The translations under genes and the position numbers were made by a program. The notes beneath the pieces were generated by a model, which worked only from the letters and a program-made list of their open reading frames with translations, made no database searches and had not been told where the DNA came from. Positions 15,187 to 23,455 of a stretch of 24,919 nt of DNA are shown piece after piece (position 1 is the first letter of the stretch; the number at the start of each line of letters is the position of its first letter). Source of the DNA: a virus; IMG/VR virus record IMGVR_UViG_3300009603_000058, positions 1 to 24,919 of that record. The stretch is one strand, 5' to 3'.

Positions 15187-15217
15187 AAAAGGGAAAAGGA
15201 ACGCCCGAAGGCGTTCC
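15187..15217 (-). terminator. Intrinsic terminator after the major capsid gene
   Basis: On the minus strand, GGAACGCC pairs perfectly with GGCGTTCC across a TTCG tetraloop (15217-15198), followed by TTTTCCCTTTT. The 8-bp GC-rich stem with a stable UUCG loop is a strong hairpin; the T tract is broken by three C. It lies 17 bases past the capsid stop codon. Other phages, such as T7, also place a terminator right after the capsid gene to set its level above downstream genes. Confidence 0.85.
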
Positions 15218-15233
15218 GATTCCTGCTTTCAGT

Positions 15234-16148
15234 CTACGAAGCTCCCGGCGATCCAAAGATACCAAGTGGATCACTTACTCCAAAAGAGTATCTCTCTCTC
15301 GCTTTATACCGGACATTACCGGTATCGAAGTCTCCATCCATATTGGTACTTAGTGCCGACCTCGTGAAATGCTTCATTCCATCAGGAACGTCAGTGATCA
15401 GGAAGAAAGCATTTGTATCGGTCAAATAATTATTGACCGCATAGCCCTCTGGAATCACACCATTCGTCTTGATTGCATTCACATCATTATCAGCAGTAGC
15501 TACCCGATAAGTACTTTCTAGTAATCGTGTAGCAGCAAACTGAAGATCAGTCGGAATAATAAGTTTCTTCGGCTTTGCAGCAATTTTCAAACCCCTTTCG
15601 TCAGTCCACTTAGAGATTTGAATTACAGCATTCTCAAGCGAAGTCTCGTTCAGGTCAGCCGCAGTAGATGGCCTATTGCTATTGGTTCCACCAGTAACAA
15701 GCGGATGTGCTGTGCTGAAAAGAGCCACATCATCACCTGACTTGAAAGTAGTGGAGAAACCATTATTTAGCGGATAAGCCGCCTTTACCTGCTTCGTGTA
15801 CGCCATCGCCCTTGCCAGCGCCTTGGTATATCTACCAGAAACAGAAACATAGAGATTATCCTCCATTGCCTCTTCCGTGATAGAAAAACCTAAAGCGATA
15901 GTTTCGTGCGTGTAACGTGCAACAAAGGACTCCTGCGCCGTATCGTATTCGATAGCGGAGCCTTCATCCTTTACCGGTGCAGCGCCAAAACCTGACAGTT
16001 TCAGTTCCTCTTCGAATGAACGCTCGGAATTCTCAGAAGAGTAAATTTCCGTGTGTTCATTTTCGTATCGAGCATAACTATCTCCAAACAAGGCATTTAA
16101 GCCCGGAAGGAGTTGTTTAAGCTCATTAGCTCTTGATATAGCAGCCAT
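15234..16148 (-). CDS. Major capsid protein, Mu gpT-like
   Basis: This 304-residue protein builds the head. It starts MAAISRANELKQLLPGLNALFG and has ALGFSITEEAMEDNLY, then YTKALARAMAYTKQVKAA. After that come LFSTAHPLVTGGT, a TAADLNETSLENAVIQISK helix and IPEGYAVNNYLTD. The ending is TGNVRYKARERYSFGVSDPL and GIFGSPG. These motifs match the Mu gpT-like HK97-fold capsid family found in many environmental phages. There is no obvious cleaved delta domain; scaffolding is supplied by the separate gene at 17321-18319. The gene is preceded by another head protein and followed by a terminator. Two more head genes and the portal lie upstream in the same direction. Confidence 0.93.
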   Translation of the reverse strand: MAAISRANELKQLLPGLNALFGDSYARYENEHTEIYSSENSERSFEEELKLSGFGAAPVKDEGSAIEYDTAQESFVARYTHETIALGFSITEEAMEDNLYVSVSGRYTKALARAMAYTKQVKAAYPLNNGFSTTFKSGDDVALFSTAHPLVTGGTNSNRPSTAADLNETSLENAVIQISKWTDERGLKIAAKPKKLIIPTDLQFAATRLLESTYRVATADNDVNAIKTNGVIPEGYAVNNYLTDTNAFFLITDVPDGMKHFTRSALSTNMDGDFDTGNVRYKARERYSFGVSDPLGIFGSPGAS

Positions 16149-16161
16149 GATTTACCCCTTA

Positions 16162-16749
16162 CTAGCCTACGCCAGTTGCATTGAGCAATTGATGCCCTAC
16201 ATTAAACATAACCAACACATCCGTGTAAGCATCACCAACCGCGCTGTCAGGACCATCGATAAAATCGATAATCTTTACAGGCAATGTATTGGTGGTTGCA
16301 ACAGTAGATATGTCAACCGAATTTTTACTCGTACCGATAGCCGTAGAGCCAGCGGTCTGCACAACAGCACAATTCTTGCCAAGGTCATCTTGGTCAGCAG
16401 CGCCATCGCATTGCATACGCATGATCAGGTACGGGTCAGAAGCAACATACGCCACAATATCATCCGCAGCCGTTGAGGCTGGGAAATACTGGTTAGGCGT
16501 GAATTGCTTCGTGGTCGGATCGGTATATGCACATCCAACAAAAATCCCAATCGGAGTCAACGCAGTTGTCCCCGTATCTTTCTGTATGGTCGTATTGGGA
16601 TTATCATCGCCCCACTTCACAAAATCGCCAAAGAAAATACTTGTCCCGTAGGCGTTTTTGATTTTGTAGTGCGTGATCTTGTTATTAAATGCACAAGATA
16701 CCAGCGATCCAGTAGGTCTCGCTCCGTGTGGAGCAGCTGAAGCAGCCAT
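16162..16749 (-). CDS. Head-associated protein, probable decoration/stabilization protein
   Basis: This 195-residue protein begins MAASAAPHGARPTGSLVSCA. It has YKIKNAYGTSIFFGDFVKWG, then TPIGIFVGCAYTDP, then QYFPASTAADDIVAYVASDP. The end has LPVKIIDFIDGPDSAVGDAY and TDVLVMFNVGHQL. A protein with these motifs sits immediately before the major capsid gene in many marine phages that I recall; its position, between scaffold and capsid genes, suits a head decoration or stabilization protein. GGAG lies five bases before the ATG, and 13 bases separate its stop from the capsid ATG. No enzyme motif is present. Confidence 0.85.
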   Translation of the reverse strand: MAASAAPHGARPTGSLVSCAFNNKITHYKIKNAYGTSIFFGDFVKWGDDNPNTTIQKDTGTTALTPIGIFVGCAYTDPTTKQFTPNQYFPASTAADDIVAYVASDPYLIMRMQCDGAADQDDLGKNCAVVQTAGSTAIGTSKNSVDISTVATTNTLPVKIIDFIDGPDSAVGDAYTDVLVMFNVGHQLLNATGVG

Positions 16750-16784
16750 AGTATCTCTCCAAAAAAATTAAACAGAATGCGACT

Positions 16785-17315
16785 TCACGAGTCGCGCCCG
16801 AAAGAGGTTCTCGATTTGCGCTCAAAGACTTGCTTTGTCGCCATACGGGAATCCTGATTCTTAAAGTAAACATTGTCCACAGAGTCCATCTGTTGTTGAG
16901 CCATTTTGCTAAAATACTCATCACGGGCTTTCGCCCTTTCTTCAGGCATCTTGCACAATAATAACCCACCTATTTCCACATGGCCCTTCATCGCCCAGTC
17001 AGATTTATGGTCCATCATATGCATCTGGAGTTCAGGATGATCCTCAAGCTTACAAGGCTTCCATCCCTCCCGAAATCTTTTGGACACATTCGTAACATCA
17101 GTTTCTCCAGTAACACTGGTTCTGATATAACGAAAAACCCATCCCGGTTGTGGTGTAGGGTCAGGCAAATTAGATGGATTTTCCCAACTTTCATATCGCT
17201 GGGTAGCCTCCCGGCTTTCTGAACCCCTCGGGGTGCGCTCTTCCTGCTCTTCAGGCAAACTTTCAGTCAAAAGCTCTTTCTCGATATTATCTACCGTTTG
17301 ATCCTGCTCAGACAT
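16785..17315 (-). CDS. Conserved phage head-region protein
   Basis: This 176-residue protein has an acidic, disordered N-terminus (EKELLTESLPEEQEE), then the conserved-looking core LPDPTPQPGWVFRYIRTSVT and NVSKRFREGWKPCKLEDHPE. HVEIGGLLLCKMPEERAKAR follows, then a helical and basic end (VFERKSRTSFGRDS). I recall the WxFRWIRTS, EGWxPV and VEIGGLLLCK motifs as an unnamed family between scaffold and capsid genes in marine phages. Five bases separate it from the scaffold stop, and AGGAG precedes its ATG. It could be a minor head protein or assembly factor; no catalytic motif is visible. Confidence 0.85.
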   Translation of the reverse strand: MSEQDQTVDNIEKELLTESLPEEQEERTPRGSESREATQRYESWENPSNLPDPTPQPGWVFRYIRTSVTGETDVTNVSKRFREGWKPCKLEDHPELQMHMMDHKSDWAMKGHVEIGGLLLCKMPEERAKARDEYFSKMAQQQMDSVDNVYFKNQDSRMATKQVFERKSRTSFGRDS

Positions 17316-17320
17316 ACAAG

Positions 17321-18319
17321 TTATCTCCTCAAAAGCTCCTTCGCATACTGTTCAGGCGTTATCCCAAGTTGGCGAGCTAGTCTAACTTGGCTACCTTCCA
17401 GTTTTATTTCACGAGTAGCTTTCCCGCTATTCCTCGTGGCTGGTGCAACAACACTCGATGGTTGCCGCCTCTCAGGCTGCGCTTCCACGACAGCCTCAGA
17501 TGTTGATTGTATACCATAAAATGATGGAAATTGCGCTTTCATCATAGTATCGACTTCTTTGTAGTAACGATCTGGCTCCTTGGCAGGATCAACTCCAGAC
17601 CCCTGAAGGTGCTGGTCAACCCACATTGAATAGGCAGTCATCTCCCTCTGGAAGGGTTCTGATCCCATAAACCAAGGGTTCCTGTTCGCCCATTGCTGCA
17701 TATCAGGATCAGGCTGCGCCTGCTCTTCTGGCTGAGGCTGGGGCTGATTCGAAAACTGCTGTGCTACGTTATGTTGTAATTGCTGCGCATAATTAGGAGA
17801 CTGCTGCTCTGCCAGAGTAGCCTTTGACAGCTGCTCCTGAGCCTTACTCATGGCATCCGCGTCCCCGTCATCATAAGCTTTCTTGAACTGGGCCTGCGCA
17901 CTATGCTTGGCCCATTGCGCATTATTCAGTGCCTGTTTATTCAAGGCTTCGGAACCCGAAGTCAGCATTGCCTGAAGGCGCTGGTTATCAGACATGAGAG
18001 CCTTCATCTGTCTGGCAGCTTCGTTACGTTCCTGCTTTATAGATTCTTTTTCCCTCTGCTCCTGACTGTACTGGTATTTAAGGTGGGAAATACGATCCCC
18101 TGCACGTTGGCTGAGTTCAGATATTTCGTTATCCACCTCAGAAGGATCATGTTCACTGGAAGAAGATTTTTTTTCTGGAATCTCTGGAGAATCCTCCACA
18201 ACCTCTATGCTCAGGTTGTCACCAGAGACGGTATCCGTAATTTCCGTTTTTACCCCAAAAAACTTTTCTTCTTCGGATTGTCTTGGAATCTCTGCCTCAA
18301 CTTTATTTTCTTCACTCAT
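17321..18319 (-). CDS. Capsid assembly scaffolding protein
   Basis: This 332-residue, acidic, strongly helical protein is expected to guide capsid assembly inside the prohead and leave before packaging. The N-terminal 60 residues are disordered and acidic. Residues 60-125 form a long coiled coil (ISELSQRAGDRISHLKYQYS and QERNEAARQMKALMSDNQRL). A Gln/Pro-rich middle follows (QQFSNQPQPQPEEQAQPDPD), then a compact basic C-terminal helix (QVRLARQLGITPEQYAKELL), the part that in T7-like and P22-like scaffolds contacts the capsid protein. Position between portal and capsid genes agrees. It overlaps the co-chaperonin gene by four bases. Confidence 0.86.
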   Translation of the reverse strand: MSEENKVEAEIPRQSEEEKFFGVKTEITDTVSGDNLSIEVVEDSPEIPEKKSSSSEHDPSEVDNEISELSQRAGDRISHLKYQYSQEQREKESIKQERNEAARQMKALMSDNQRLQAMLTSGSEALNKQALNNAQWAKHSAQAQFKKAYDDGDADAMSKAQEQLSKATLAEQQSPNYAQQLQHNVAQQFSNQPQPQPEEQAQPDPDMQQWANRNPWFMGSEPFQREMTAYSMWVDQHLQGSGVDPAKEPDRYYKEVDTMMKAQFPSFYGIQSTSEAVVEAQPERRQPSSVVAPATRNSGKATREIKLEGSQVRLARQLGITPEQYAKELLRR

Positions 18320-18690
18320 GTCCTGACCACTCCTGTCGGGTCTTCAACCACCGCTTCCACGGTATCATCGTTGATAAGCCTGAACTCTTTCCCGTACATT
18401 TTGATTCTGGTTCCAGAATATGACCTGAAAACCACCCAATCCCCTTTCTTGCACCAAGGCCCAGAAGGAAACCTCGCGGAATCATTGTAGCAATCTGGCC
18501 CAAGATCAAGCACATAAGCGCAGATATTGCTGACTTCCTCGTCCCTGATCGTTTGTTTCGCCTTAACAATGCCACCTTCGGTCTTCTCTTCCGCATCTGG
18601 CATAACAACCAGTATCCTCCATCCCTTAGGGTTTGGAAGCTGGCTTTTTGTATCCAGTTCCCGAACTGGACTCTTAACCGTCTGATTCAA
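18316..18690 (-). CDS. Phage GroES-like co-chaperonin (Cpn10 fold)
   Basis: This 124-residue protein has the GroES layout. PKGWRILVVMPDAEEKTEGG leads into a mobile-loop-like segment (GGIVKAKQ, residues 39-46). VLDLGPDCYND, KKGDWVVFRSYSG and a final strand pair (FRLINDDTVEAVVED) follow. GroES has GGIVLTG at the loop, VLAVGNG and KVGDIVIFN in the same order. An insertion between VLDLGP and KKGDW (SARFPSGPWC) is unlike bacterial GroES. T4 gp31 is the known example of a phage co-chaperonin that replaces GroES for capsid folding, and this gene sits just before the scaffold. No Cpn60 partner is seen, so the host GroEL is the expected partner. The frame opens with TTG at 18690, inside the upstream gene by 17 bases; no ATG is suitably placed. 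Confidence 0.87.
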   Translation of the reverse strand: MNQTVKSPVRELDTKSQLPNPKGWRILVVMPDAEEKTEGGIVKAKQTIRDEEVSNICAYVLDLGPDCYNDSARFPSGPWCKKGDWVVFRSYSGTRIKMYGKEFRLINDDTVEAVVEDPTGVVRT

Positions 18691-18883
18691 TGAATTTACC
18701 TACCCATTCAAACATCTCTCTTTCGGCAAGAGAAAGACCTTCCACAATTCCTACCATTTTCTGGTATTCACCAAAATCCTTGCAGCTGCCCCCAGAAAGA
18801 TGATCGGTATGCTCACTCTTCATCTCTGAGAACCGTCTTTTCAAAAAGTCAGAAAGTGATTGCTCTTTGAAATCATTCCTCAT
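18674..18883 (-). CDS. Small conserved phage protein between portal and co-chaperonin genes
   Basis: This 69-residue helical protein begins with MRNDFKEQSLSDFLKRRFSE. It contains the phrase CKDFGEYQKMVGIVEGLSLAE, which I recall as common to small proteins next to phage portal genes, then EREMFEWVGKFI. Its ATG lies within the last codons of the portal gene (11-base overlap), and its end overlaps the co-chaperonin frame by 17 bases. There is no clear Shine-Dalgarno, so translation is probably coupled to the portal. Function is unknown; it is too short for an enzyme and may help assembly. Confidence 0.84.
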   Translation of the reverse strand: MRNDFKEQSLSDFLKRRFSEMKSEHTDHLSGGSCKDFGEYQKMVGIVEGLSLAEREMFEWVGKFIESDG

Positions 18884-21356
18884 TAGTTTTGTTATCTTTA
18901 GCTACCTGTATCCCAATGTCAACACCTTTTCTGTAATCCTCTCTGGCCTCTTTATCCTTTTGTTTTTTCTCTTCTAGCAAATCGCTAGCAATTTTCTGCC
19001 CTATACTGGCCCCAGCAATCCTCTCCTGAGAATCAATCCTCTTGTTTTCCACTGCATCCTTGGCCGCAGCCTTTTGTGCTTCAAGCTGAATTTTTGCCTG
19101 ATCACTCTGCGCCTTACGCTGCACTTCGGATTCCTTGATCTGAAGTTCCTTCTGCTTGGCCTGTATCAACGGGTCTTCCTGCTGTTCCTGAATTCTCTGC
19201 TGTTCCGCCTTCGCTGCATTCGTTGCAGCTACCCGGGTCGCTGCCTGCGCAACCAGAGCAGAAATACGCTTCTCCACATCGGGCGGCAGAGGCTCCCCTA
19301 CAGGCGGAAGCTGGGTCCCCATTTCCTGCTCGACCTGCTCCCTGAACTGCAGGGCAAGATGTTCCGTAATATAGGCAGAAGCCGTCATCATTATCATCTG
19401 TGCATTCGGGGCCTGTTCCAGTTTCTGTGTAATATTCGGGTCCTGTTGCGCAGATGTAACGGTCTGTATGTGTGCTTCATGGTCTTGGAATTCAAAAGCT
19501 TTTACTGGAACTCCATTCAGGAGGTTCTGAACAGCCGTCACTGGATCAACAGGAGGGACATCATTCTTATCTGGAATAATATCTTCTGCATCCCTGATAC
19601 CGAGTACATCGAGCATCTGCCTGTGCAGTTTGGGAAGGTCATACATCTGTGGTGACTGGGAGGCCAGTTGCAGAGCCGCCTGATACTGCATGATCCTCTG
19701 CGCCATCGTGGCGGCATTCGGGTCAGAAACAGGAAGAACATCGATCCTTTCATCGAAATCTTCCATCTTGACCGCTTCTTCCTCTTCAACTTCGTAGGGA
19801 TAGCTTGCATCCGTGAAATCCTTGACGATAGTGACCAGAATCCCAAATTCCTTGCGCATGGATGCGTGTAACCTAGCCTGTACCGCACTCATTACCTTCA
19901 TGTTCCTCTCAAGAAGGGCCAGAGTCGTACCCACTGGGGCCTGATTATTCATATCTGAAACCTTCAGGTCAGTAATGCTTGCAAAACGCCTCCCCTCTTC
20001 TACGATATTTCCCAGTAACTGGTACAGGGTTGCGCTCGGCTCCTTGTAGGGAAGGAAGGTGATATTGTCCCGAATAACCCCGCCCGGCACATCCACATCA
20101 CGGAACTCGCCCGGCATGATTGGCGTGTCATCGCCCTTGATACGCAATCCACGCGCCTTGAGGCCACCCGGTAAATTGGAAAGAGTCCCCGCATCCACGA
20201 GTTGCCTGAGAAGACTGGTTGCAGACTTTGACAGGCCGCCAACAAGATGGACCAGACCTAGCCCGTAGAATCCCAGACCGGGCAGGTACTGGTAATGGAC
20301 AAAGTGCATCCTGCGTAATTTTTTAGGGTCATCCTCATAATAATTCCTTCGGATGCTGAGTATGACTCCAGACGGATAGTCCAGAGTAACTGCATAGGGC
20401 AACGCAATCCCAGTAGGCTCACCGTTTTCGGAGGTATCTTCAAACCCGACCAGATCAAGGTCTACCTGCATTTCAAGTAATTCATGGCGGTTGTCGTAAT
20501 TAAATACATCCATTTCGCCAGTCATCTGGTCATATTTCTCCGTGATATCGCTTGAACTGGGTGTTGCGTCTGGAAGTTCCACATCCCTGTAAAAGCCGCT
20601 AACCTGCATCTTCCTGATGTCATTGGTCGATTTTTTCATTACATGGGAGGCTCTCTCACAGGTCTCAAGGTCACTGGCCCCGTAATTCACCACCACATCC
20701 TCAGCAGGTACAAAAATACCGCACGGCCTTCCAAGGTTATGATCGTAGTATATTTTCCTGAAAGCAGACCCTGCCAGAGGAAGTGAGAAAAGCATCTTCT
20801 CGGTCTCTGACCGATATTCAACCATCTCATGGGTGAGAAGGTAGTTCAGGTAATTCTTGACTCTTTCACCCTGAGATTCTTTCTCGTCTGTTATTTTTCC
20901 TACAATCTTGATCCTGACTGGTCCCTGAGCGGGAAAGATTTCAGAAATCGCCTGTGACTGGAACCGAACCACTGCCTCACTCAGCATGGGATGGAAGACC
21001 CCGCAAGCGCCAGCCCAAGGTGCTGTCCTTTCCTCGATCTTCAGCCCAAGCTGGTCAAGTCCCTTGATATAGGCTTCTTCCCATTCAGCGCGTGATTCCT
21101 TATCCGATTTAAATGACTGGACAAGTTCAGAGCCTATTCTCTGAAGTTCATCATCTTCAATAAAATCAACAAGATTGGAATTAAAATCCTGATCCGTTGT
21201 CTCTTTTCGGTTAGGATCAAAATCAATAATCATCCCCCCGTCTTCCGTATCAATGGATACGGACTCTGGGTTCTCTATCGCGATAGAGAGTGCCTCTTCT
21301 GGTTCCTGCTCCACAAGACCCTCAATAGGTGTTGCTGGGTTTCGTTCTATAGCCAT
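18873..21356 (-). CDS. Portal protein, P22-like
   Basis: With the ATG at 21356 (MAIERNPATPIEG, GGAG six bases upstream) the protein has 827 residues. An ATG at 21368 would add four residues but stands only two bases from AGGAG. The portal core shows at about residues 100-480: KGLDQLGLKIEERTAPWAGA, then FHPMLSEAVVRFQSQAISEI, FVPAEDVVVNYGASDLETCE and VHYQYLPGLGFYGLGLVHLV, then DAGTLSNLPGGLKARGLRIK and LERNMKVMSAVQARLHASMR. The last 120 residues are a Gln/Lys/Glu-rich coiled coil (QEDPLIQAKQKELQIKESEV), as in long P22-type portals. Twelve copies should form the channel for DNA packaging. The gene follows terL by 17 bases. Confidence 0.93.
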   Translation of the reverse strand: MAIERNPATPIEGLVEQEPEEALSIAIENPESVSIDTEDGGMIIDFDPNRKETTDQDFNSNLVDFIEDDELQRIGSELVQSFKSDKESRAEWEEAYIKGLDQLGLKIEERTAPWAGACGVFHPMLSEAVVRFQSQAISEIFPAQGPVRIKIVGKITDEKESQGERVKNYLNYLLTHEMVEYRSETEKMLFSLPLAGSAFRKIYYDHNLGRPCGIFVPAEDVVVNYGASDLETCERASHVMKKSTNDIRKMQVSGFYRDVELPDATPSSSDITEKYDQMTGEMDVFNYDNRHELLEMQVDLDLVGFEDTSENGEPTGIALPYAVTLDYPSGVILSIRRNYYEDDPKKLRRMHFVHYQYLPGLGFYGLGLVHLVGGLSKSATSLLRQLVDAGTLSNLPGGLKARGLRIKGDDTPIMPGEFRDVDVPGGVIRDNITFLPYKEPSATLYQLLGNIVEEGRRFASITDLKVSDMNNQAPVGTTLALLERNMKVMSAVQARLHASMRKEFGILVTIVKDFTDASYPYEVEEEEAVKMEDFDERIDVLPVSDPNAATMAQRIMQYQAALQLASQSPQMYDLPKLHRQMLDVLGIRDAEDIIPDKNDVPPVDPVTAVQNLLNGVPVKAFEFQDHEAHIQTVTSAQQDPNITQKLEQAPNAQMIMMTASAYITEHLALQFREQVEQEMGTQLPPVGEPLPPDVEKRISALVAQAATRVAATNAAKAEQQRIQEQQEDPLIQAKQKELQIKESEVQRKAQSDQAKIQLEAQKAAAKDAVENKRIDSQERIAGASIGQKIASDLLEEKKQKDKEAREDYRKGVDIGIQVAKDNKTNEE

Positions 21357-21373
21357 AGATAACTCCATTTCTC

Positions 21374-22873
21374 CTAATAATAATCCGCTATCCTGTTCGG
21401 CTCCATCGGCTCATCTTCCTCGTCAGATGACAGGGAAACAAAACCTCCCTGCCTGAACCTGAGCAACGCCTGAGTACTGCTGTCCACCAGATCATCATGC
21501 TGCATATTCGGAAATCCAGCAAATTCCTCCACCACTTCTTCGGCCCATCTAGTCTTTGGACACCAGACCACCCCAGAAAAGAACAGGTCAGCAACCGCAT
21601 TAACCCTCGCAATCTTGTCATTTCCACGGCTAGGCGTGTATTCAGATACGGGAATACCGATCTGCCTCAACTCGAAAATGAGCGGAGTACCTGCAGCTTT
21701 CGCTTCCACAATGAAAGCATCTGGCTTGTAGGCCCTGTACTTTTCCATTGCAGTCTTCTTCAGGTCTGGAAATTCAAGCCTTTCCTTGTAGGCATCAAGC
21801 AGGATCAGGTTTGGGGCCATTGTCCCCTCATCCTTGTTTTCTAGGTAGAAAACCCCCCATGTAGTACAGGCAGAATAATCAGCCCTCTCTGTTTTCAGGA
21901 AGGCAGTATCCCATGACTGGATAACAAACTCGCATTTCGGGGGATCGATCCCGCTCCATTCCTTCCACCACTCCCGTTTTACGAGAGCGCCTTCTTCAGA
22001 TGTCGGGTTCTGCTGATACTGGGCAGACCATTTTGAGGTAGGCAGTTCAGAGCGTAACGCCTCAAGCTCCTCCAGTTTCCAGAATTCTTCCCAAAGGGGC
22101 CTGCCTGATGGTAAAATAGCTGGTAATTCAACCACTTCCCACTGATCGGAGCCTCCTCTTTTGACGCTAGCATCGACCACTTCACCTGTAAGGTCTTTCT
22201 CGTGCCACCGCGTCATCACGACTACTATGGCCCCGCCGGGCTGGAGCCTCTGCCTCGGCCCAGAGGTATACCACTCATAAGTACGCTGGAAAACATTGAA
22301 GTCTGCGCTAGCGCCTTCCTGCTCCGAATGCGGGTCATCGATAATCAGCAGGTCTGCGCCCTTACCCGTTACCGCACCGCCCACACCGATGGCGAAATAC
22401 TCCCCTCCACGGTTCGTATTCCACCTGCCTGCAGCCTTGGAGTCGGCCTGAAGGCTGGTTTTGGGGAAAATCTTTTTAAAATCAGCACTATTGACCAGAT
22501 TCCTGACCTTTCTGCCGAACCCCACAGCAAGTTCAGCAGTATGGGCAGTCTGAATAATCTTCTTTTCGGGGAATCTTCCGAGAAACCAAGCAGGAAGAAG
22601 GTAGGAAGCAAACTCAGACTTGGTATGCCTAGGCGGCATATTGATAATAAGCCTCTTCAAGTCCCCTTTTGCAACCCTTTCAAAGGCTTCGGCCATGATC
22701 GAGTGATGAGCACCTTCGATAAAGGCAGACCACATCTCTTTCACAAAGGGCATGAAGTTCTGTCCGCAGGCTTGTCTCGCCCTAGCGTCCTGTAATTCAT
22801 CCAGCAGGACCAGAATTTCCTGCTTTTGCTCGATGGAAGCGTTTTGTAACTGGGTTAGTGCAACATTATTCAT
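21374..22873 (-). CDS. terL: Terminase large subunit (packaging ATPase and nuclease)
   Basis: The first ATG of the frame at 22873 gives 499 residues (MNNVALTQLQNASIEQKQE). The packaging ATPase has a Walker A-like PPRHTKS at 80-86, a Walker B LLIIDDPHSE with the Asp pair at 179-180, and a coupling motif VVMTRWHEKDLTG. The RNase H-fold nuclease follows with WDTAF (D322), VEAKAAGTPL (E390) and MQHDDLVDS (D460/D461, D464), the acidic residues that bind metal for cutting concatemers. The enzyme docks on the portal, whose gene is next. Two points are odd: no Shine-Dalgarno precedes the ATG, and a 13-of-14-bp hairpin lies just upstream. The small subunit gene is separated by about 750 bases. Confidence 0.95.
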   Translation of the reverse strand: MNNVALTQLQNASIEQKQEILVLLDELQDARARQACGQNFMPFVKEMWSAFIEGAHHSIMAEAFERVAKGDLKRLIINMPPRHTKSEFASYLLPAWFLGRFPEKKIIQTAHTAELAVGFGRKVRNLVNSADFKKIFPKTSLQADSKAAGRWNTNRGGEYFAIGVGGAVTGKGADLLIIDDPHSEQEGASADFNVFQRTYEWYTSGPRQRLQPGGAIVVVMTRWHEKDLTGEVVDASVKRGGSDQWEVVELPAILPSGRPLWEEFWKLEELEALRSELPTSKWSAQYQQNPTSEEGALVKREWWKEWSGIDPPKCEFVIQSWDTAFLKTERADYSACTTWGVFYLENKDEGTMAPNLILLDAYKERLEFPDLKKTAMEKYRAYKPDAFIVEAKAAGTPLIFELRQIGIPVSEYTPSRGNDKIARVNAVADLFFSGVVWCPKTRWAEEVVEEFAGFPNMQHDDLVDSSTQALLRFRQGGFVSLSSDEEDEPMEPNRIADYY

Positions 22874-22888
22874 AGGACGAAAACATAT

Positions 22889-22931
22889 GAGTTGCACGTT
22901 GCGTCTACTAGGGGAATGCAACCTGCAACTC
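22889..22931 (-). promoter_or_regulatory. Stem-loop in the terL leader
   Basis: On the minus strand, GAGTTGCAGGTTGC (22931-22918) and GCAACGTGCAACTC (22902-22889) pair at 13 of 14 positions, with a 15-base loop. The stem ends 15 bases before the terL ATG and no T run follows, so it is not a normal terminator. It could be an operator, an mRNA element affecting terL translation, or a packaging-related site. Confidence 0.6.
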
Positions 22932-23025
22932 GTCTGCAAGAAGAAGAGGAAACAGGCTTTCCTTTAAGGTGAACTATTACTGTGATCCAAAACATCCGGC
23001 CTGCTCCTCCCCATAATAAGATATA

Positions 23026-23138
23026 ACTTAGTAAGAACTTCTTTCTGTATAGAATCTCTTCCTAGATAGTTGCCTTACTAAATACCATTGTATTAATCAT
23101 TCATAGCTAATACCTCTTACTAAGTACTATTTAGTAGA
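23026..23138. repeat. Four short repeats of an ACTTAGTAAGA-like motif, both orientations
   Basis: ACTTAGTAAGA occurs at 23026-23036. Its exact reverse complement is at 23115-23125 (TCTTACTAAGT). Related copies are CTTACTAAA at 23074-23082 and TTTAGTAGA at 23130-23138. A fifth copy (CTTAGTAGAAG) lies at 24245-24255 beside the structured RNA. The shared core is TTAGTARG. Such clustered sites suggest binding of a regulator, initiator or terminase protein. Confidence 0.6.
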
Positions 23139-23163
23139 AGCTACTTACGGGGCGTAAGTAGCT
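23139..23163. other. Perfect 11-bp stem-loop with GGG loop
   Basis: AGCTACTTACG and CGTAAGTAGCT pair perfectly around GGG. No clean T run follows in either direction, so it is more likely a protein-binding site or an RNA hairpin than a terminator. It abuts the last TTAGTAG-type motif. Confidence 0.75.
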
Positions 23164-23239
23164 CAAGATTTTAGCATCTGACCACATCTTCACACGAAAC
23201 TCAAATAACTGGGCCATTGTCTGCGCAAATACCAAAAAA

Positions 23240-23342
23240 TACCGGCCGGGTATGGCGTAATTCGGGTAAAAATAGTGAAAACAAGGGGTGGTATGGGCAA
23301 AAAAGGCTGTGATTTCAGTAATATAGTACCGGTGGGGTATGA
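23240..23342 (+). repeat. Direct repeat pair TACCGGNNGGGTATG
   Basis: TACCGGCCGGGTATGG (23240-23255) and TACCGGTGGGGTATGA (23327-23342) agree at 13 of 16 positions, 87 bases apart. A partial third copy, GGGGTGGTATGGG, lies at 23285-23297. Both full copies are themselves partly palindromic. They may be iterons or operators. Confidence 0.55.
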
Positions 23343-23455
23343 AAAGTGGGCTATGGATGAGCAGATCACTATGTAAATACAGTCGGTCGCTACACCTTTT
23401 TTCTTCCGTGGGGGGTGGGTGTCTGTCGGGCGCGGGAACTACGGGATGGAATCTG

